A DNA stretch of 63,427 bases from Bacillota bacterium (lineage in GTDB: Bacteria > Bacillota > Clostridia > Christensenellales > Aristaeellaceae): contig JAEZHM010000017.1 of NCBI GenBank assembly GCA_023416585.1, forward strand, positions 1 through 63,427, in the 5' to 3' direction. Below are positions 42,950 through 51,543 of this stretch, piece after piece. The stretch's first letter is position 1. Every line of letters starts with the position of its first letter. The notes below the pieces were generated by a model. It saw nothing but the letters and a program-made list of their open reading frames with translations, was not told the origin of the DNA and did not search any database. The position numbers and the translations under genes were made by a program.

Positions 42950-43680
42950 TTAGCCACTGCCCTGTGTTTTTAATTTGTCCATATCTACCAAGTCTTGCAT
43001 AAGAGCTTGTGCTTCATCACGGTCAAATTGGGTGAATTCCATGTCAAGGTGGCAGGGAATATCTTCTTGATCCCACATTCCCAGCTTAAGAAGACAATTA
43101 TTGTCTGATTGCGGTTCCTCCATCAATTCCAGAATGTAATGATCACCTTTGCTTTTGTAAAAAGAATATTCCGTAACAAACCAAGCCCCATCGCTTCCTG
43201 GCTCGATGGTCACGCCCTCCTCATAACCGGCATATTCCGGAAAATCATAGCCCACATAGATACTATCCCGATCCCACATATCATAAGCAATCGTTCTGAT
43301 ATCGATATCCAGTTCATCCATCCATTCTTGGTGAAGGATGGTTTTATTCCTGCCATAAATATGCCACTGCCCATTGCCTTTTATAAGTAAATACAGCGCC
43401 TGCGCCTTCTCCTCTTGCAGAATTACCACAGCGATACCACCCTCACCAAATTCGACGTATTTGCTGGTAATGATGGTCTTGTCCTTAAGTAGCGCAGAGT
43501 CGAATGCAGAAATGATTTCATCGGGAATGGCGTCATAATCCGAGTCCAAGACAAGCTTGCTTTGTTCTTTATTTTCAGCAAATGCAGGAACAACATAAAA
43601 TAGACCTGACCAAACTGCCAGGAACACTGCAAAAAAAACAAACGCAGGTGTTGATGAGTATATCGGGTTTGTCTTCTCAT
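42950..43680 (-). CDS. Secreted protein of unknown function, frame break in signal peptide
   Basis: The main frame (42950-43627) encodes a secreted protein of about 225 residues, without a good start of its own (GTG only). An ATG at 43680 with AAGGAGG upstream opens a basic MRRQTRYTHQHLRLFF segment in another frame, which is the natural N-terminus of the signal peptide. The frames would join across a run of eight A/T at 43631-43638. The tract could cause transcriptional slippage or be a recent mutation. The mature domain resembles the 38160 and 41138 proteins. Confidence 0.6.
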
Positions 43681-43954
43681 TTTCAATCCTCCTTATCTTT
43701 CTATTTCTAAAACACCAAACGAAACAGAAATGGCTGAAAATTCCTTTCGTCGAAATTTTCTTATATTTGAATTGATCTCCTCAATATGGTTTTCACCCAT
43801 TCGAAAAAGCCGCAAGAAATATATCACTGATCATGTAAATACCAACATTCAAACCTTCCATAAGGATTCGATACATTCTGGTTTGTTTCCTTGATTTTAA
43901 TACAACCAGAGGCTATGGAGACTAAGACAATGTCTATAATCCCTTATGTCACGG

Positions 43955-44155
43955 TTATTCATAAGGCCCTTGCGCATTAACCCGCATTTTCTTAATAATG
44001 CGGTTATGGATACTTCGCACCGTATCGGTATTCATATGCACATACCATGCAATTTGTTGAAAAGAGCATTTACGTTTATATCTCATATGCATGATCTGGC
44101 TGTAGTCCCTGGGAAACTGGGCGAGCGTCTGCTTTATCAGATCGCCGGTATACAT
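43955..44155 (-). CDS. Small sigma-region-4-like helix-turn-helix protein or fragment
   Basis: The 66-residue product reads DLIKQTLAQFPRDYSQIMHM, then CSFQQIAWYVHMNTDTVRSI, similar to the sigma-70 region 4 helix-turn-helix. The open frame extends upstream without a start codon to about 44221, so this may be the tail of a decayed phage or ECF-like regulator. No clear Shine-Dalgarno site. Confidence 0.4.
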   Translation of the reverse strand: MYTGDLIKQTLAQFPRDYSQIMHMRYKRKCSFQQIAWYVHMNTDTVRSIHNRIIKKMRVNAQGPYE

Positions 44156-44274
44156 TTGAATGATATGGCGCTCAGTGCCAACACCATCTATACCCGCAAG
44201 CCTGTTGTCATCGAGGGGCAGGTTTTATAAAAAGTTTCATTGCAAAGAGGTACAAACAAAACTACGGGATCTTC

Positions 44275-44700
44275 ATGGTTGTTTTAAGAGGCGCATATGA
44301 CATCATAACCGCCGAGACCATATTGTTCATGAAACAGGAATGCAAACACATCAAGCTGATTTGTATTGAGCCGTATGAGGGCTATTCCCTTACGCTTAAG
44401 CATGCGATACGGGAAAGATATCTGCAAATCATGCATGATGCAGATGAAGTACACAGGTATGAGGAAGATAATACAACCGGTGAAGCAGAACAATATGCTT
44501 TGGCCCATGCCGATGCGCTATTGTTCATACAGTCTGAGGAAACAACGAAGGTCTGGAATAAGCTTCTGGACGGCATATGGTCCGACCTTAGAAAAACCGA
44601 TGGGTTTATGTACAATCTAACGCGGCTATGGATCATAAACATGGAATGGATCATACATGAGGAGTGTAATGACGCTGCCGCGGATGGCTGTCTGTACTGA
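44275..44700 (+). CDS. SLOG/YspA-like Rossmann protein, probably truncated
   Basis: The 141-residue product contains DIITAETILFMKQECKHIKL, then ICIEP, then RYLQIMHDADEVHRYEEDNT and YALAHADALLFIQ. The order of strands resembles DUF1273/YspA SLOG-type nucleotide-binding domains, but the N-terminal strand with the glycine loop is missing or recorded only as VVLRGAYD. No strong ribosome-binding site. It may be a degenerate copy. Function unknown. Confidence 0.4.
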   Translation: MVVLRGAYDIITAETILFMKQECKHIKLICIEPYEGYSLTLKHAIRERYLQIMHDADEVHRYEEDNTTGEAEQYALAHADALLFIQSEETTKVWNKLLDGIWSDLRKTDGFMYNLTRLWIINMEWIIHEECNDAAADGCLY

Positions 44701-44897
44701 GATCAGCATGATATTGAAACGCATCCATGTATACTGCCCGTTCTTTTGTAATCATTCAATGAACCACGAAATGGCAGATCAAGCTTGAAAAAAGGACAAA
44801 GCGGAGAAGATGGTTCCATTTCCATCCGCTCCGCTCTCATGCCGTAAACAAATAATGCGTTTGTAACACTGGTGGCTGCCACGTTTTGGCAGCAGGC

Positions 44898-45650
44898 CTA
44901 TTGCGCCACCCCGCCGTGGCGGGCGAGTATGTAATCCGTGAATTGCTTGCGCACCTGGGTGTAGGCGCGCTTGGAAATGGGCACGATCTCCCCGCCCATC
45001 ATTTCAAACTCCCTGGCGGTCATCACCTGCACGTGGTCCATATTCAAAACAAAGGACGCGTGGGGTTTTAAGAACCTCGGGTCCAAAAGATACTTTTCCG
45101 TGCAGTCGGTAAAGGATTCCCGCAAAACCATGGTGGTCAGCGTTTTGCCCGTGGTCAAGTGATACGTCATGGTGTGGTTCATGTATTCAATAAAAGAAAT
45201 TTGATGGTAGCGGATGCAGGCGATGCCTCCTTTCACCCGCACCAGCACGTTGGAGTCAGCCGACTGGCGGACCCTTTGGCATGCCTTTTCCAACGCTGAA
45301 AAAAGCGTGATCTCATGAACGGGTTTCACCAGGTATTGCATGGGCGAGACCTTGAAAGATTCCAGCGCATATTCCCTGGAGGAAGTCATAAAGATAATCA
45401 CAGCCTGGTCGTCGTCTTTTCGTATATGGCGGCCCAATTCTATCCCGTTCATCAGGGGCATCAATATGTCCAGAAGGTAGATATGGAAAAACGCATTCTT
45501 CCCGCTCCGGTTTTCCAGCAAATCGAAGGCGGAGCGGAAGGCGTGCAAGGTTATATTGAGCTGCGGGTTCGCGTTGGCGTATTCCAGAACCATACGGCTA
45601 ACGTCGTCCAGCATATTGCTTTCATCTTCACAAATTGCAATGCGAATCAT
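44898..45650 (-). CDS. LytTR-family response regulator (AgrA/VirR-like)
   Basis: The 250-residue protein has a receiver domain (IAICEDES acidic pair; YLLDILMPLMNG with phospho-Asp; MTSS; LVKPVH with Lys) and a LytTR DNA-binding domain (about 140-245, VRVKGGIACIRYHQISFIEY, DPRFLKPHASFVLNMDHV). All phosphorylation residues are present. GGAGGGGAG precedes ATG. It is divergent from the AgrC-like kinase gene with a 250-nt shared regulatory region. Confidence 0.92.
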   Translation of the reverse strand: MIRIAICEDESNMLDDVSRMVLEYANANPQLNITLHAFRSAFDLLENRSGKNAFFHIYLLDILMPLMNGIELGRHIRKDDDQAVIIFMTSSREYALESFKVSPMQYLVKPVHEITLFSALEKACQRVRQSADSNVLVRVKGGIACIRYHQISFIEYMNHTMTYHLTTGKTLTTMVLRESFTDCTEKYLLDPRFLKPHASFVLNMDHVQVMTAREFEMMGGEIVPISKRAYTQVRKQFTDYILARHGGVAQ

Positions 45651-45900
45651 GCGCTGCTCCCCTCCGCCGGGCGAAATTGATTCTTTCCGTGAACGTACAC
45701 ATATGCCTGCATACGGTTATTATAGGGGAACAACAGAACAAAAAGGGGTTTACGCCAAACGTTCCCAAAATCATACGCATTGTTATAATTTTCGCACGTC
45801 TTGTTTATGGTATGATATTTGGGAGGTTTCGATCGTTTACAAATTAATCGAAAATAGCATAACTTTTCGCTGGCAGATTGTAATGACGGGGGAAAATTTC

Positions 45901-47175
45901 ATGAAAGAGCTGCTTTCCTGCGTATCGGCCATCGTAATTCTGTCTGTAGTCCTATCCGCAGCCGGCCTGTTGCTAAAAAGAAAGATACCACTTACCTTGA
46001 CGGTTTTGGCATATGTGCCGCTGACAGCTCTGCTGCTTTTTACGGATCTTCTTGCTCCATTAGGGCCGGATGCAAACGGGAAGTTTCCGTACGCATATTT
46101 ATTTTTCTTCCTGCCGCTTTTTGGATTATACTCTAGCGCACTGCCTAAAAAGATTTTTGTGTTACTATCCCAAGTGGTAGCTGGCTGTGCTATCGGCTGG
46201 ATATCCGCCTTGAGCGCAAAATACATCTTTGCAGTGCAGGGCGAAGCTTATGAATCTGTCCGGCTTGGAATGCTGCTGCTAACGGGAGGCTTCTATCTAT
46301 ATTGGATGAAGTCAAGGGGCCAAAGGTTTGTAAACGGACTGATTTCCCGGGAGGATGGATGGGAATGGCCGGCATATGCCTTTGGACCATGTCTTGGCTG
46401 CGTGCTCCTGCCCATGGTCTTTGATCCATCCTTAAACCGAACCCAGCTTTTTTCAGGGCTTATTCTGGTGTTTGTTACGTGGAGCGTTGCCGTACTCATT
46501 CTGGCCGTACTGGCTACCCGTGCCACAGCACAATCTTCCTTCGATCTGGAACTGGCCAGGCATATCCTGGATGCCACCACCGCGCAGGAGGGGGAAATGG
46601 CCAACATGGTGGAAACGGCGCGCATTTTGCGGCACGACTGCAAGCATCATTTGCACGTTGCTCAGATTCTGCTAGAAACGGGAAAAATTCAAGAGGCACG
46701 GGAGTATCTGCTGGCCTTCGGCACAAAATGTGACGAGGGCACTTTCCCATTGTTTTGTGCAAACCCCAGTGTAAATGCACTGTTGAACGGATACCGAAAG
46801 CGCAGTCTAAACGAAGGCATCGAGTTTTCCGCCATGGTGGAACTGCCGGAGAACCCTTTCATGGACAGCTTTGAGTTGTGCACACTGCTAGGAAACCTGC
46901 TGGAGAACGCGCTGGAGGCCTGCCGCAAAGCACCGGAAGGCCAGCGCCGGATCACGCTGAACGGCTCACCCCAGGGTAATCAGTTGCTGATATCCGCAAA
47001 AAATACATTCGACGGGATGGTATTAAAAGAGGAAGGCCGTATCGTAAGCCGCAAGGGTGAATCAGGTGGCCTTGGCATCAGGAGCATCCGTACCATTGCA
47101 GGCCGCCATCACGGGGAATATGTACCCGAATGGAATGATAATACCTTTACAGCCAGCGTAATGCTGAGACTATAG
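45901..47175 (+). CDS. AgrC-like (HPK10) sensor histidine kinase
   Basis: The 424-residue protein has about six or seven N-terminal membrane helices, the phospho-acceptor ILRHDCKHHLHV and a C-terminal GHKL domain with N-box LLGNLLENALEA and G-box GESGGLGIRSI. These features match peptide-sensing AgrC/ComD-like kinases. ATG 45901 is preferred because GGGGGAA lies about 8 nt before it. It is divergent from the LytTR regulator, its likely partner, and cotranscribed with the LCP-type gene. No AgrB/AgrD-type genes are seen. Confidence 0.9.
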   Translation: MKELLSCVSAIVILSVVLSAAGLLLKRKIPLTLTVLAYVPLTALLLFTDLLAPLGPDANGKFPYAYLFFFLPLFGLYSSALPKKIFVLLSQVVAGCAIGWISALSAKYIFAVQGEAYESVRLGMLLLTGGFYLYWMKSRGQRFVNGLISREDGWEWPAYAFGPCLGCVLLPMVFDPSLNRTQLFSGLILVFVTWSVAVLILAVLATRATAQSSFDLELARHILDATTAQEGEMANMVETARILRHDCKHHLHVAQILLETGKIQEAREYLLAFGTKCDEGTFPLFCANPSVNALLNGYRKRSLNEGIEFSAMVELPENPFMDSFELCTLLGNLLENALEACRKAPEGQRRITLNGSPQGNQLLISAKNTFDGMVLKEEGRIVSRKGESGGLGIRSIRTIAGRHHGEYVPEWNDNTFTASVMLRL

Positions 47176-47211
47176 CGAATGCGAGAGCTTCACATAACAG
47201 GAGGAAAAGCT

Positions 47212-48048
47212 ATGAAACAGCGTGTACTGACACTCATGCTGGCGCTAACCCTTATGCTGTTCCCCTTAACTGGCTTTTGTCAAAGCAATCTCAAGGCCGA
47301 ACCTGCCCGCTGCATCACCATTCTTTTGCTGGGTGTAGATCAGGTGGAGGGGGTGGAACGCAATGCCGCCGCCATTGTAATTGCCGCCTTGAACCTTGAC
47401 ACCGGGGCGCTGAGGCTGGCATCCATCGACCGGAATACGCTGGCAAAAGGGCCTGGCGGCATAGATGTAAAGCTTTGCTCCACAATGGCGCTTGGCGGCC
47501 CTGCTCTTTCGCTGCAAACGGTCAGCGACCTATACGGGCTAAAGATTACCCGCTTCGTTTCTGTGGATCTAAAAGGCATGGAAAAGATCATCGACGCCTT
47601 GGGGGGCATTGACATCGATGTGCGGGAAAGCGAAATCAATATCCTGCTGTCTGATCAAAAAACAAAAGCCTTCCAAAAGGCTGGTATGCAGACGATTGGC
47701 GGCGCGCAGGCGTTGGTCTATATGAAAGACCATACGGGGGAAGAGAAGGGAAGCTCACATCTAAGCCAGGTGCTTGCCGCCTGCATGAAAAAAGGCATAC
47801 AATTGGGGTTTGATCCCCTGATAGAGTTGATTTCAGAAATGGTTTCTTATGTGGAAACGAACATGACTTTGATAGATATGATGGATGCTGCCCTATCCGC
47901 GCTGTCCGCGCCTGTAAAAGGAATGGAGACAAAACAGTTTCCTGTTAACAGAGATGAAAAGGCCGACAACAGCGAAAACCACCTGCGTATAAAAGACAGC
48001 GCAGCGGAATCGGAAGCGCTATATGCGTTTTTGTATAAAGAACCGTAG
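47212..48048 (+). CDS. LCP (LytR-CpsA-Psr)-family protein, degenerate
   Basis: The 278-residue exported protein has a signal peptide (1-25) and an LCP core: ITILLLGVDQ, LRLASIDRNTL, VSDLYGLKITRFVSVDLKGMEKIIDALGGIDIDV and GAQALVYMKDH. LCP enzymes attach teichoic acids or other glycopolymers to peptidoglycan and normally carry Arg residues in an R-x-R...R..RQ block. That block here reads YMKDHTGEEKGSSHLSQ, without the arginines. It may be inactive or act on another substrate. AGGAGG precedes ATG 47212. It ends 8 nt from the convergent phosphonate operon. Confidence 0.85.
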   Translation: MKQRVLTLMLALTLMLFPLTGFCQSNLKAEPARCITILLLGVDQVEGVERNAAAIVIAALNLDTGALRLASIDRNTLAKGPGGIDVKLCSTMALGGPALSLQTVSDLYGLKITRFVSVDLKGMEKIIDALGGIDIDVRESEINILLSDQKTKAFQKAGMQTIGGAQALVYMKDHTGEEKGSSHLSQVLAACMKKGIQLGFDPLIELISEMVSYVETNMTLIDMMDAALSALSAPVKGMETKQFPVNRDEKADNSENHLRIKDSAAESEALYAFLYKEP

Positions 48049-48055
48049 CCGGTTC

Positions 48056-49195
48056 TTATAAGCATTCTTCGAGGATCAAACTTACGTCCTGCCTGTCAAA
48101 AGCGATAGGATTGTTGTCCATCCTTCCTGCGGTAAAGGACAGATCCGCAATGGCTTTAAGATCATCATGCCCTATGCCAAAGGAATGAAGGCGCAACGGC
48201 CGTATAGGCTCCGCCAGGCCGTGAATCCAATTGGAAAACCCGCCATCCGCGTAAAACAATGCGCGGATGTTTTGTATCTCCTTCACGACCGTTTCGTTGC
48301 GGCTCATTACGCTTTGAAGCGTCATGGCTGCCGCGAACCCGTGGGGTAGATTGAATAACATGGTCAATGGATAGGAGATGGCGTGGCAGGCCGTGGTACG
48401 GGTGATGGAAAACGCTAGTCCAGCCAGCAGCGCGCCCAGGCACATTTCCCGCCGAAGCGCAAGGTCGGATGATTGTTCAGGCTTCACCGCCTCCGGAAGG
48501 AAACGGCGTATTTTTTCAATGGCGTCAAGGGCCAAGGTTTGGGAAAGAGGGGTATGGCTTTGGGCCCAGAATGCTTCCATGGCGTGGGAAAGGGCATCCA
48601 GACCAGTGGACAGCGTAAGCTCCGGACCCATGGACCTGGTGAATGCAGGAATGATGACGGCGGCTTTGGGGTATAGAGCGGTCCAATCAATGGACAGCTT
48701 TTGCTTTTTCATTGGATTCCACACAGTGGCCCAGTGCGTTACCTCCGAACCTGTGCCTGCGGTGGTGGGAACGGCCAGGAGAAAGGGGATATCACGGGGC
48801 TTTATGTATGATTTTTCCGATATGGCCTTGAGCACGCTTTCTTCCGTCAGATGATTTTCATCCAAATAACCGTGAAATGCCGCTATGGCCTTACCAAGAT
48901 CCATGGCGCTGCCGCCACCGATGGCAATGATGGCGTTTACTTTTTTTCCTTTAAGCGCCTTGAGTGCCTCCGCCACATCGACAACGGAAGGATTCGCCGG
49001 GATGTTCTTCAGCCAAACACCATCATGCTGGTTGAGCAAGCTTTGAACAAATTTATGCAAAGCAAGCCTTGTGACCATAGATTCGCTGGCCAGAACGCAC
49101 AAGCCGTTTGTGCCCTCAAGCATTGATTCGATGGCTTCAAGCCCCTGGATCCTGTCCAGCATACGGATATCCACCGGGCAAAAGGGTGAAAACAT
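48056..49195 (-). CDS. Iron-dependent alcohol dehydrogenase, phosphonoacetaldehyde reductase (FomC/PhpC-like)
   Basis: The 379-residue group III Fe-ADH has IIAIGGGSAMDLGKA (NAD site), PTTAGTGSEVTHWA, GLDALSHAMEAFWA and LPHGFAAA for the metal ligands. Members next to PEP mutase genes reduce phosphonoacetaldehyde to 2-hydroxyethylphosphonate. AAGGAG lies 7 nt before ATG 49195; the in-frame open stretch upstream is a translated repeat and not part of the protein. It is the last gene of the phosphonate operon. Confidence 0.88.
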   Translation of the reverse strand: MFSPFCPVDIRMLDRIQGLEAIESMLEGTNGLCVLASESMVTRLALHKFVQSLLNQHDGVWLKNIPANPSVVDVAEALKALKGKKVNAIIAIGGGSAMDLGKAIAAFHGYLDENHLTEESVLKAISEKSYIKPRDIPFLLAVPTTAGTGSEVTHWATVWNPMKKQKLSIDWTALYPKAAVIIPAFTRSMGPELTLSTGLDALSHAMEAFWAQSHTPLSQTLALDAIEKIRRFLPEAVKPEQSSDLALRREMCLGALLAGLAFSITRTTACHAISYPLTMLFNLPHGFAAAMTLQSVMSRNETVVKEIQNIRALFYADGGFSNWIHGLAEPIRPLRLHSFGIGHDDLKAIADLSFTAGRMDNNPIAFDRQDVSLILEECL

Positions 49196-49204
49196 GATTG
49201 GCTC

Positions 49205-49345
49205 CTTATACTGCCCCTCCAGCCTCCTTCGTTGCAGCACCCTAACCCTCCAAGAGGAAGGTGCCGCCAGCAGGCGGCGAAAGGAGGTAAAAGAGTTGTC
49301 ATTTTCATCCCATGGGATGATGTTTGCACCATGGGTATCTATCAA
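49205..49345 (-). repeat. GC-rich inverted-repeat element between aepX and the reductase gene
   Basis: Between the aepX stop and the reductase start lies an element with CCTCCTTTCGCCGCCTGC, GGCGGCACCTTCC and CGAAGGAGGCTGG. Its ends are partly complementary. It stays open in the reductase frame but lacks a start signal of its own. It looks like a dispersed non-coding repeat carried in the operon; a similar palindromic core occurs in copies A and B. Confidence 0.4.
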
Positions 49346-49352
49346 TTGGTTA

Positions 49353-50651
49353 TCATATCTCCTGCTCCGGGATCAGGGTAAGTATCTCCTTGATGGACAT
49401 GCAGCTTTCCTCCGCCTCCAGCGATCTCCCGTTTTCCAGTATGGCGCGTGCCGTGCGCTGCATGGCGGGGAAAGCGCTGCGCAGGAGATGATTGGCATGG
49501 ATGACGATGTTGACACCGGCATCCTTCAACTCATCCTCGGTGATGGTGTTATAGGTGGTAGGCACGGCCACCAGCGGCGTTGTCTTGTCATTTTCACGGA
49601 ACAGGCGGCAGAATTCCAAAATCTCATGAGTGTCCTTTTTGCAGGAATGGATCATGATGCCGTCTACACCGGCGGCCACATAGGCGCGGCAGCGGGTGAG
49701 CGCATCCTCCATGCCCTTACTTAAAATCAGGCTTTCGCACCTGGCGATGATCATGAAATCCTTTGTCTTTTGAGCGTTTTTCCCCGCCTTTATTTTCTGG
49801 CAGAAGGTTTCTATATTTTCCTGGGTCTGCTGCGCCTCCGTGCCGAACAGGGAGTTCTTTTTCAGCCCGGTTTTGTCCTCAATGATGACGGCGGATATTC
49901 CCAGCCGCTCCAGTGTGCGGACATTGTAGGCAAAGTGCTCTGTTTGCCCGCCGGTATCCCCGTCCAGGATGATGGGCTTGGTGGTGACCTCCATGATCTC
50001 CTCCAGCGTCTGTATGCGGGAGGTCAAGTCCACCAGCTCTATATCCGGCTTGCCTTTGGCGGTGGAATCACACAGGCTGGAGACCCACATGGCATCAAAC
50101 TGACGGACGCCATGCTGCGTTTCCACCCGCGTATGTTCCACAATCAGCCCGGTTAGACCATTATGAGCCTCCATCACCGACAGGCAGGGCTTGTATTGCA
50201 ATAACTTTTTCAGCCTGGAACGCCTGTGCTCCGGCATGGAAAGCTGCTGGTCCAGGCGGCTTAACGTTTCCTCCGTTGGCGTATGGGTATAGGGGTACTC
50301 CATCAGCTCGCCGCACCATTCCGCCAGCACATCTATTACCTGCCGGCGGATGTTGGCCTGGTAGCCCACCTGCCAGTCGTCCCCGTGGACCACAATATCC
50401 GGCTTCAGTTCCCGGAGTACGGCTTCATAGCTTAATGTATTTTGAACCACCACGCGCTTTACACCCATGATGTTCTGAAACAGCTGAACCCTCTCTTCCA
50501 GGGGGATCAAAGGATAGCGCTTGAAGGAGGCGATCACTTCATCAGTCAGCACGCCTACCGTCAGTTCGCCCAGCTGTGCCGCATTTTTTATGATCTTGAT
50601 ATGGCCGTTGTGGAGGATGTCCGTGCTGAAGCACATGTAGACCTGTTTCAT
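49353..50651 (-). CDS. aepX: Cytidylyltransferase-PEP mutase fusion (Fom1-like)
   Basis: The 432-residue bifunctional protein has an N-terminal nucleotidyltransferase domain (about 1-135) with ILHNGHIKII (HxGH motif) as in CTP-dependent cytidylyltransferases. A PEP phosphomutase domain follows (about 145-432) with the active-site motif EDKTGLKKNS and IILDGDTGG. The mutase forms phosphonopyruvate from PEP. In Fom1 of fosfomycin producers the same fusion cytidylylates 2-hydroxyethylphosphonate. ATG 50651 overlaps the upstream gene stop by 4 nt. Confidence 0.93.
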   Translation of the reverse strand: MKQVYMCFSTDILHNGHIKIIKNAAQLGELTVGVLTDEVIASFKRYPLIPLEERVQLFQNIMGVKRVVVQNTLSYEAVLRELKPDIVVHGDDWQVGYQANIRRQVIDVLAEWCGELMEYPYTHTPTEETLSRLDQQLSMPEHRRSRLKKLLQYKPCLSVMEAHNGLTGLIVEHTRVETQHGVRQFDAMWVSSLCDSTAKGKPDIELVDLTSRIQTLEEIMEVTTKPIILDGDTGGQTEHFAYNVRTLERLGISAVIIEDKTGLKKNSLFGTEAQQTQENIETFCQKIKAGKNAQKTKDFMIIARCESLILSKGMEDALTRCRAYVAAGVDGIMIHSCKKDTHEILEFCRLFRENDKTTPLVAVPTTYNTITEDELKDAGVNIVIHANHLLRSAFPAMQRTARAILENGRSLEAEESCMSIKEILTLIPEQEI

Positions 50652-51385
50652 GCATCAATCGTCCCTTCCTGAAGTGTTTGCAAAAATCTGCGGGAGACAG
50701 CTTCCAGATCATCAAGATTGTCTATTTCATTGCACAGCCGTCCGTTCAGCTCCAGCGGATGCAGGGGAATAGCACCGTTTTGCGCGTTGAATGCGTTCTC
50801 GGCATACACTTTTCGCTGCCCACCTTGGCAAAACTCACCGATGGCTTTCATCCAGGAGGTGAAATCCTCCCGCGCAAAGGAATAGGCAGGCTGGCAAGCA
50901 ACACAGTCTGTTCCGAAGAATTCAATGCCGATGGCCGTGACACGTCCGTTTTGCACCCTGGCCTTAAAGTCCTTGTCCGGCAGGGGCAAAGTGGAGTCCA
51001 CCGCAACCATGCTTTTTTTGCTTGCAATCAGATCGGAAAGCACGCTGCTTTCCAGCACCAGGTCGCCGTGCAACAGCAGGATATCATCATCCAAGTGTTC
51101 CGCCGCCAGATGCATAGAGTAGATGTAGTTTGTTTCGCTGTACAGGGGGTTGGGAACATAAGTGACATGAAGGGGTAGGTTCAGGCCGGCGACATGCTCT
51201 TTCACAAGCCCTGCAAAAGGGCCGACCGTGATCACCACTTCCCTTAATCCGGCCTCAGCTATTTGATAAAGCTGGCGGCTTAATATGGTATAGCCGGCGC
51301 CTATTGCGCACATGCACTTAGGGCTGTGCTTCGTAAGATTTCCCATCCGGTTGCCTACACCGGAATTGAGCAGGAGCGCCTTCAT
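50648..51385 (-). CDS. Sugar/phosphonate-type nucleotidyltransferase (LicC/PntC-like)
   Basis: The 245-residue protein begins ALLLNSGVGNRMGNLTKHSP with the family signature GxGxRM...T...PK, has NPLYSETNYIYSMHLA as in LicC-type choline cytidylyltransferases, and a DGD-type metal site LLLHGDLVL. It should activate a small phosphorylated alcohol or phosphonate with CTP. It overlaps aepX by 4 nt, so the operon has two nucleotidyltransferases of different folds. The substrate is inference. Confidence 0.85.
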   Translation of the reverse strand: MKALLLNSGVGNRMGNLTKHSPKCMCAIGAGYTILSRQLYQIAEAGLREVVITVGPFAGLVKEHVAGLNLPLHVTYVPNPLYSETNYIYSMHLAAEHLDDDILLLHGDLVLESSVLSDLIASKKSMVAVDSTLPLPDKDFKARVQNGRVTAIGIEFFGTDCVACQPAYSFAREDFTSWMKAIGEFCQGGQRKVYAENAFNAQNGAIPLHPLELNGRLCNEIDNLDDLEAVSRRFLQTLQEGTIDA

Positions 51386-51543
51386 GCTTTTTCTCCTTTA
51401 ATTCCAATTTAAGACCTTAACGCATCGCCGCTGCTGCGAATCTTTTCGCACATGACTGCGTCATTCTCCGCTCCACGTAGCGCGGCGTTGCGTCGCTCCG
51501 ATTCCTTGTTCCTTAACGAAAATCTCTCGCAGCTTTGGATGCA
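51386..51543 (-). other. Intergenic element between aepY and nucleotidyltransferase genes
   Basis: The 158-nt gap holds a GC-rich coding-like stretch on the minus strand without a start codon (frame contains SERRNAALRGAENDAVMCEK) and imperfect palindromes around CGCCGCTGCTGCG. It may be a dispersed repeat or a remnant of another gene. No promoter is evident. Confidence 0.4.
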
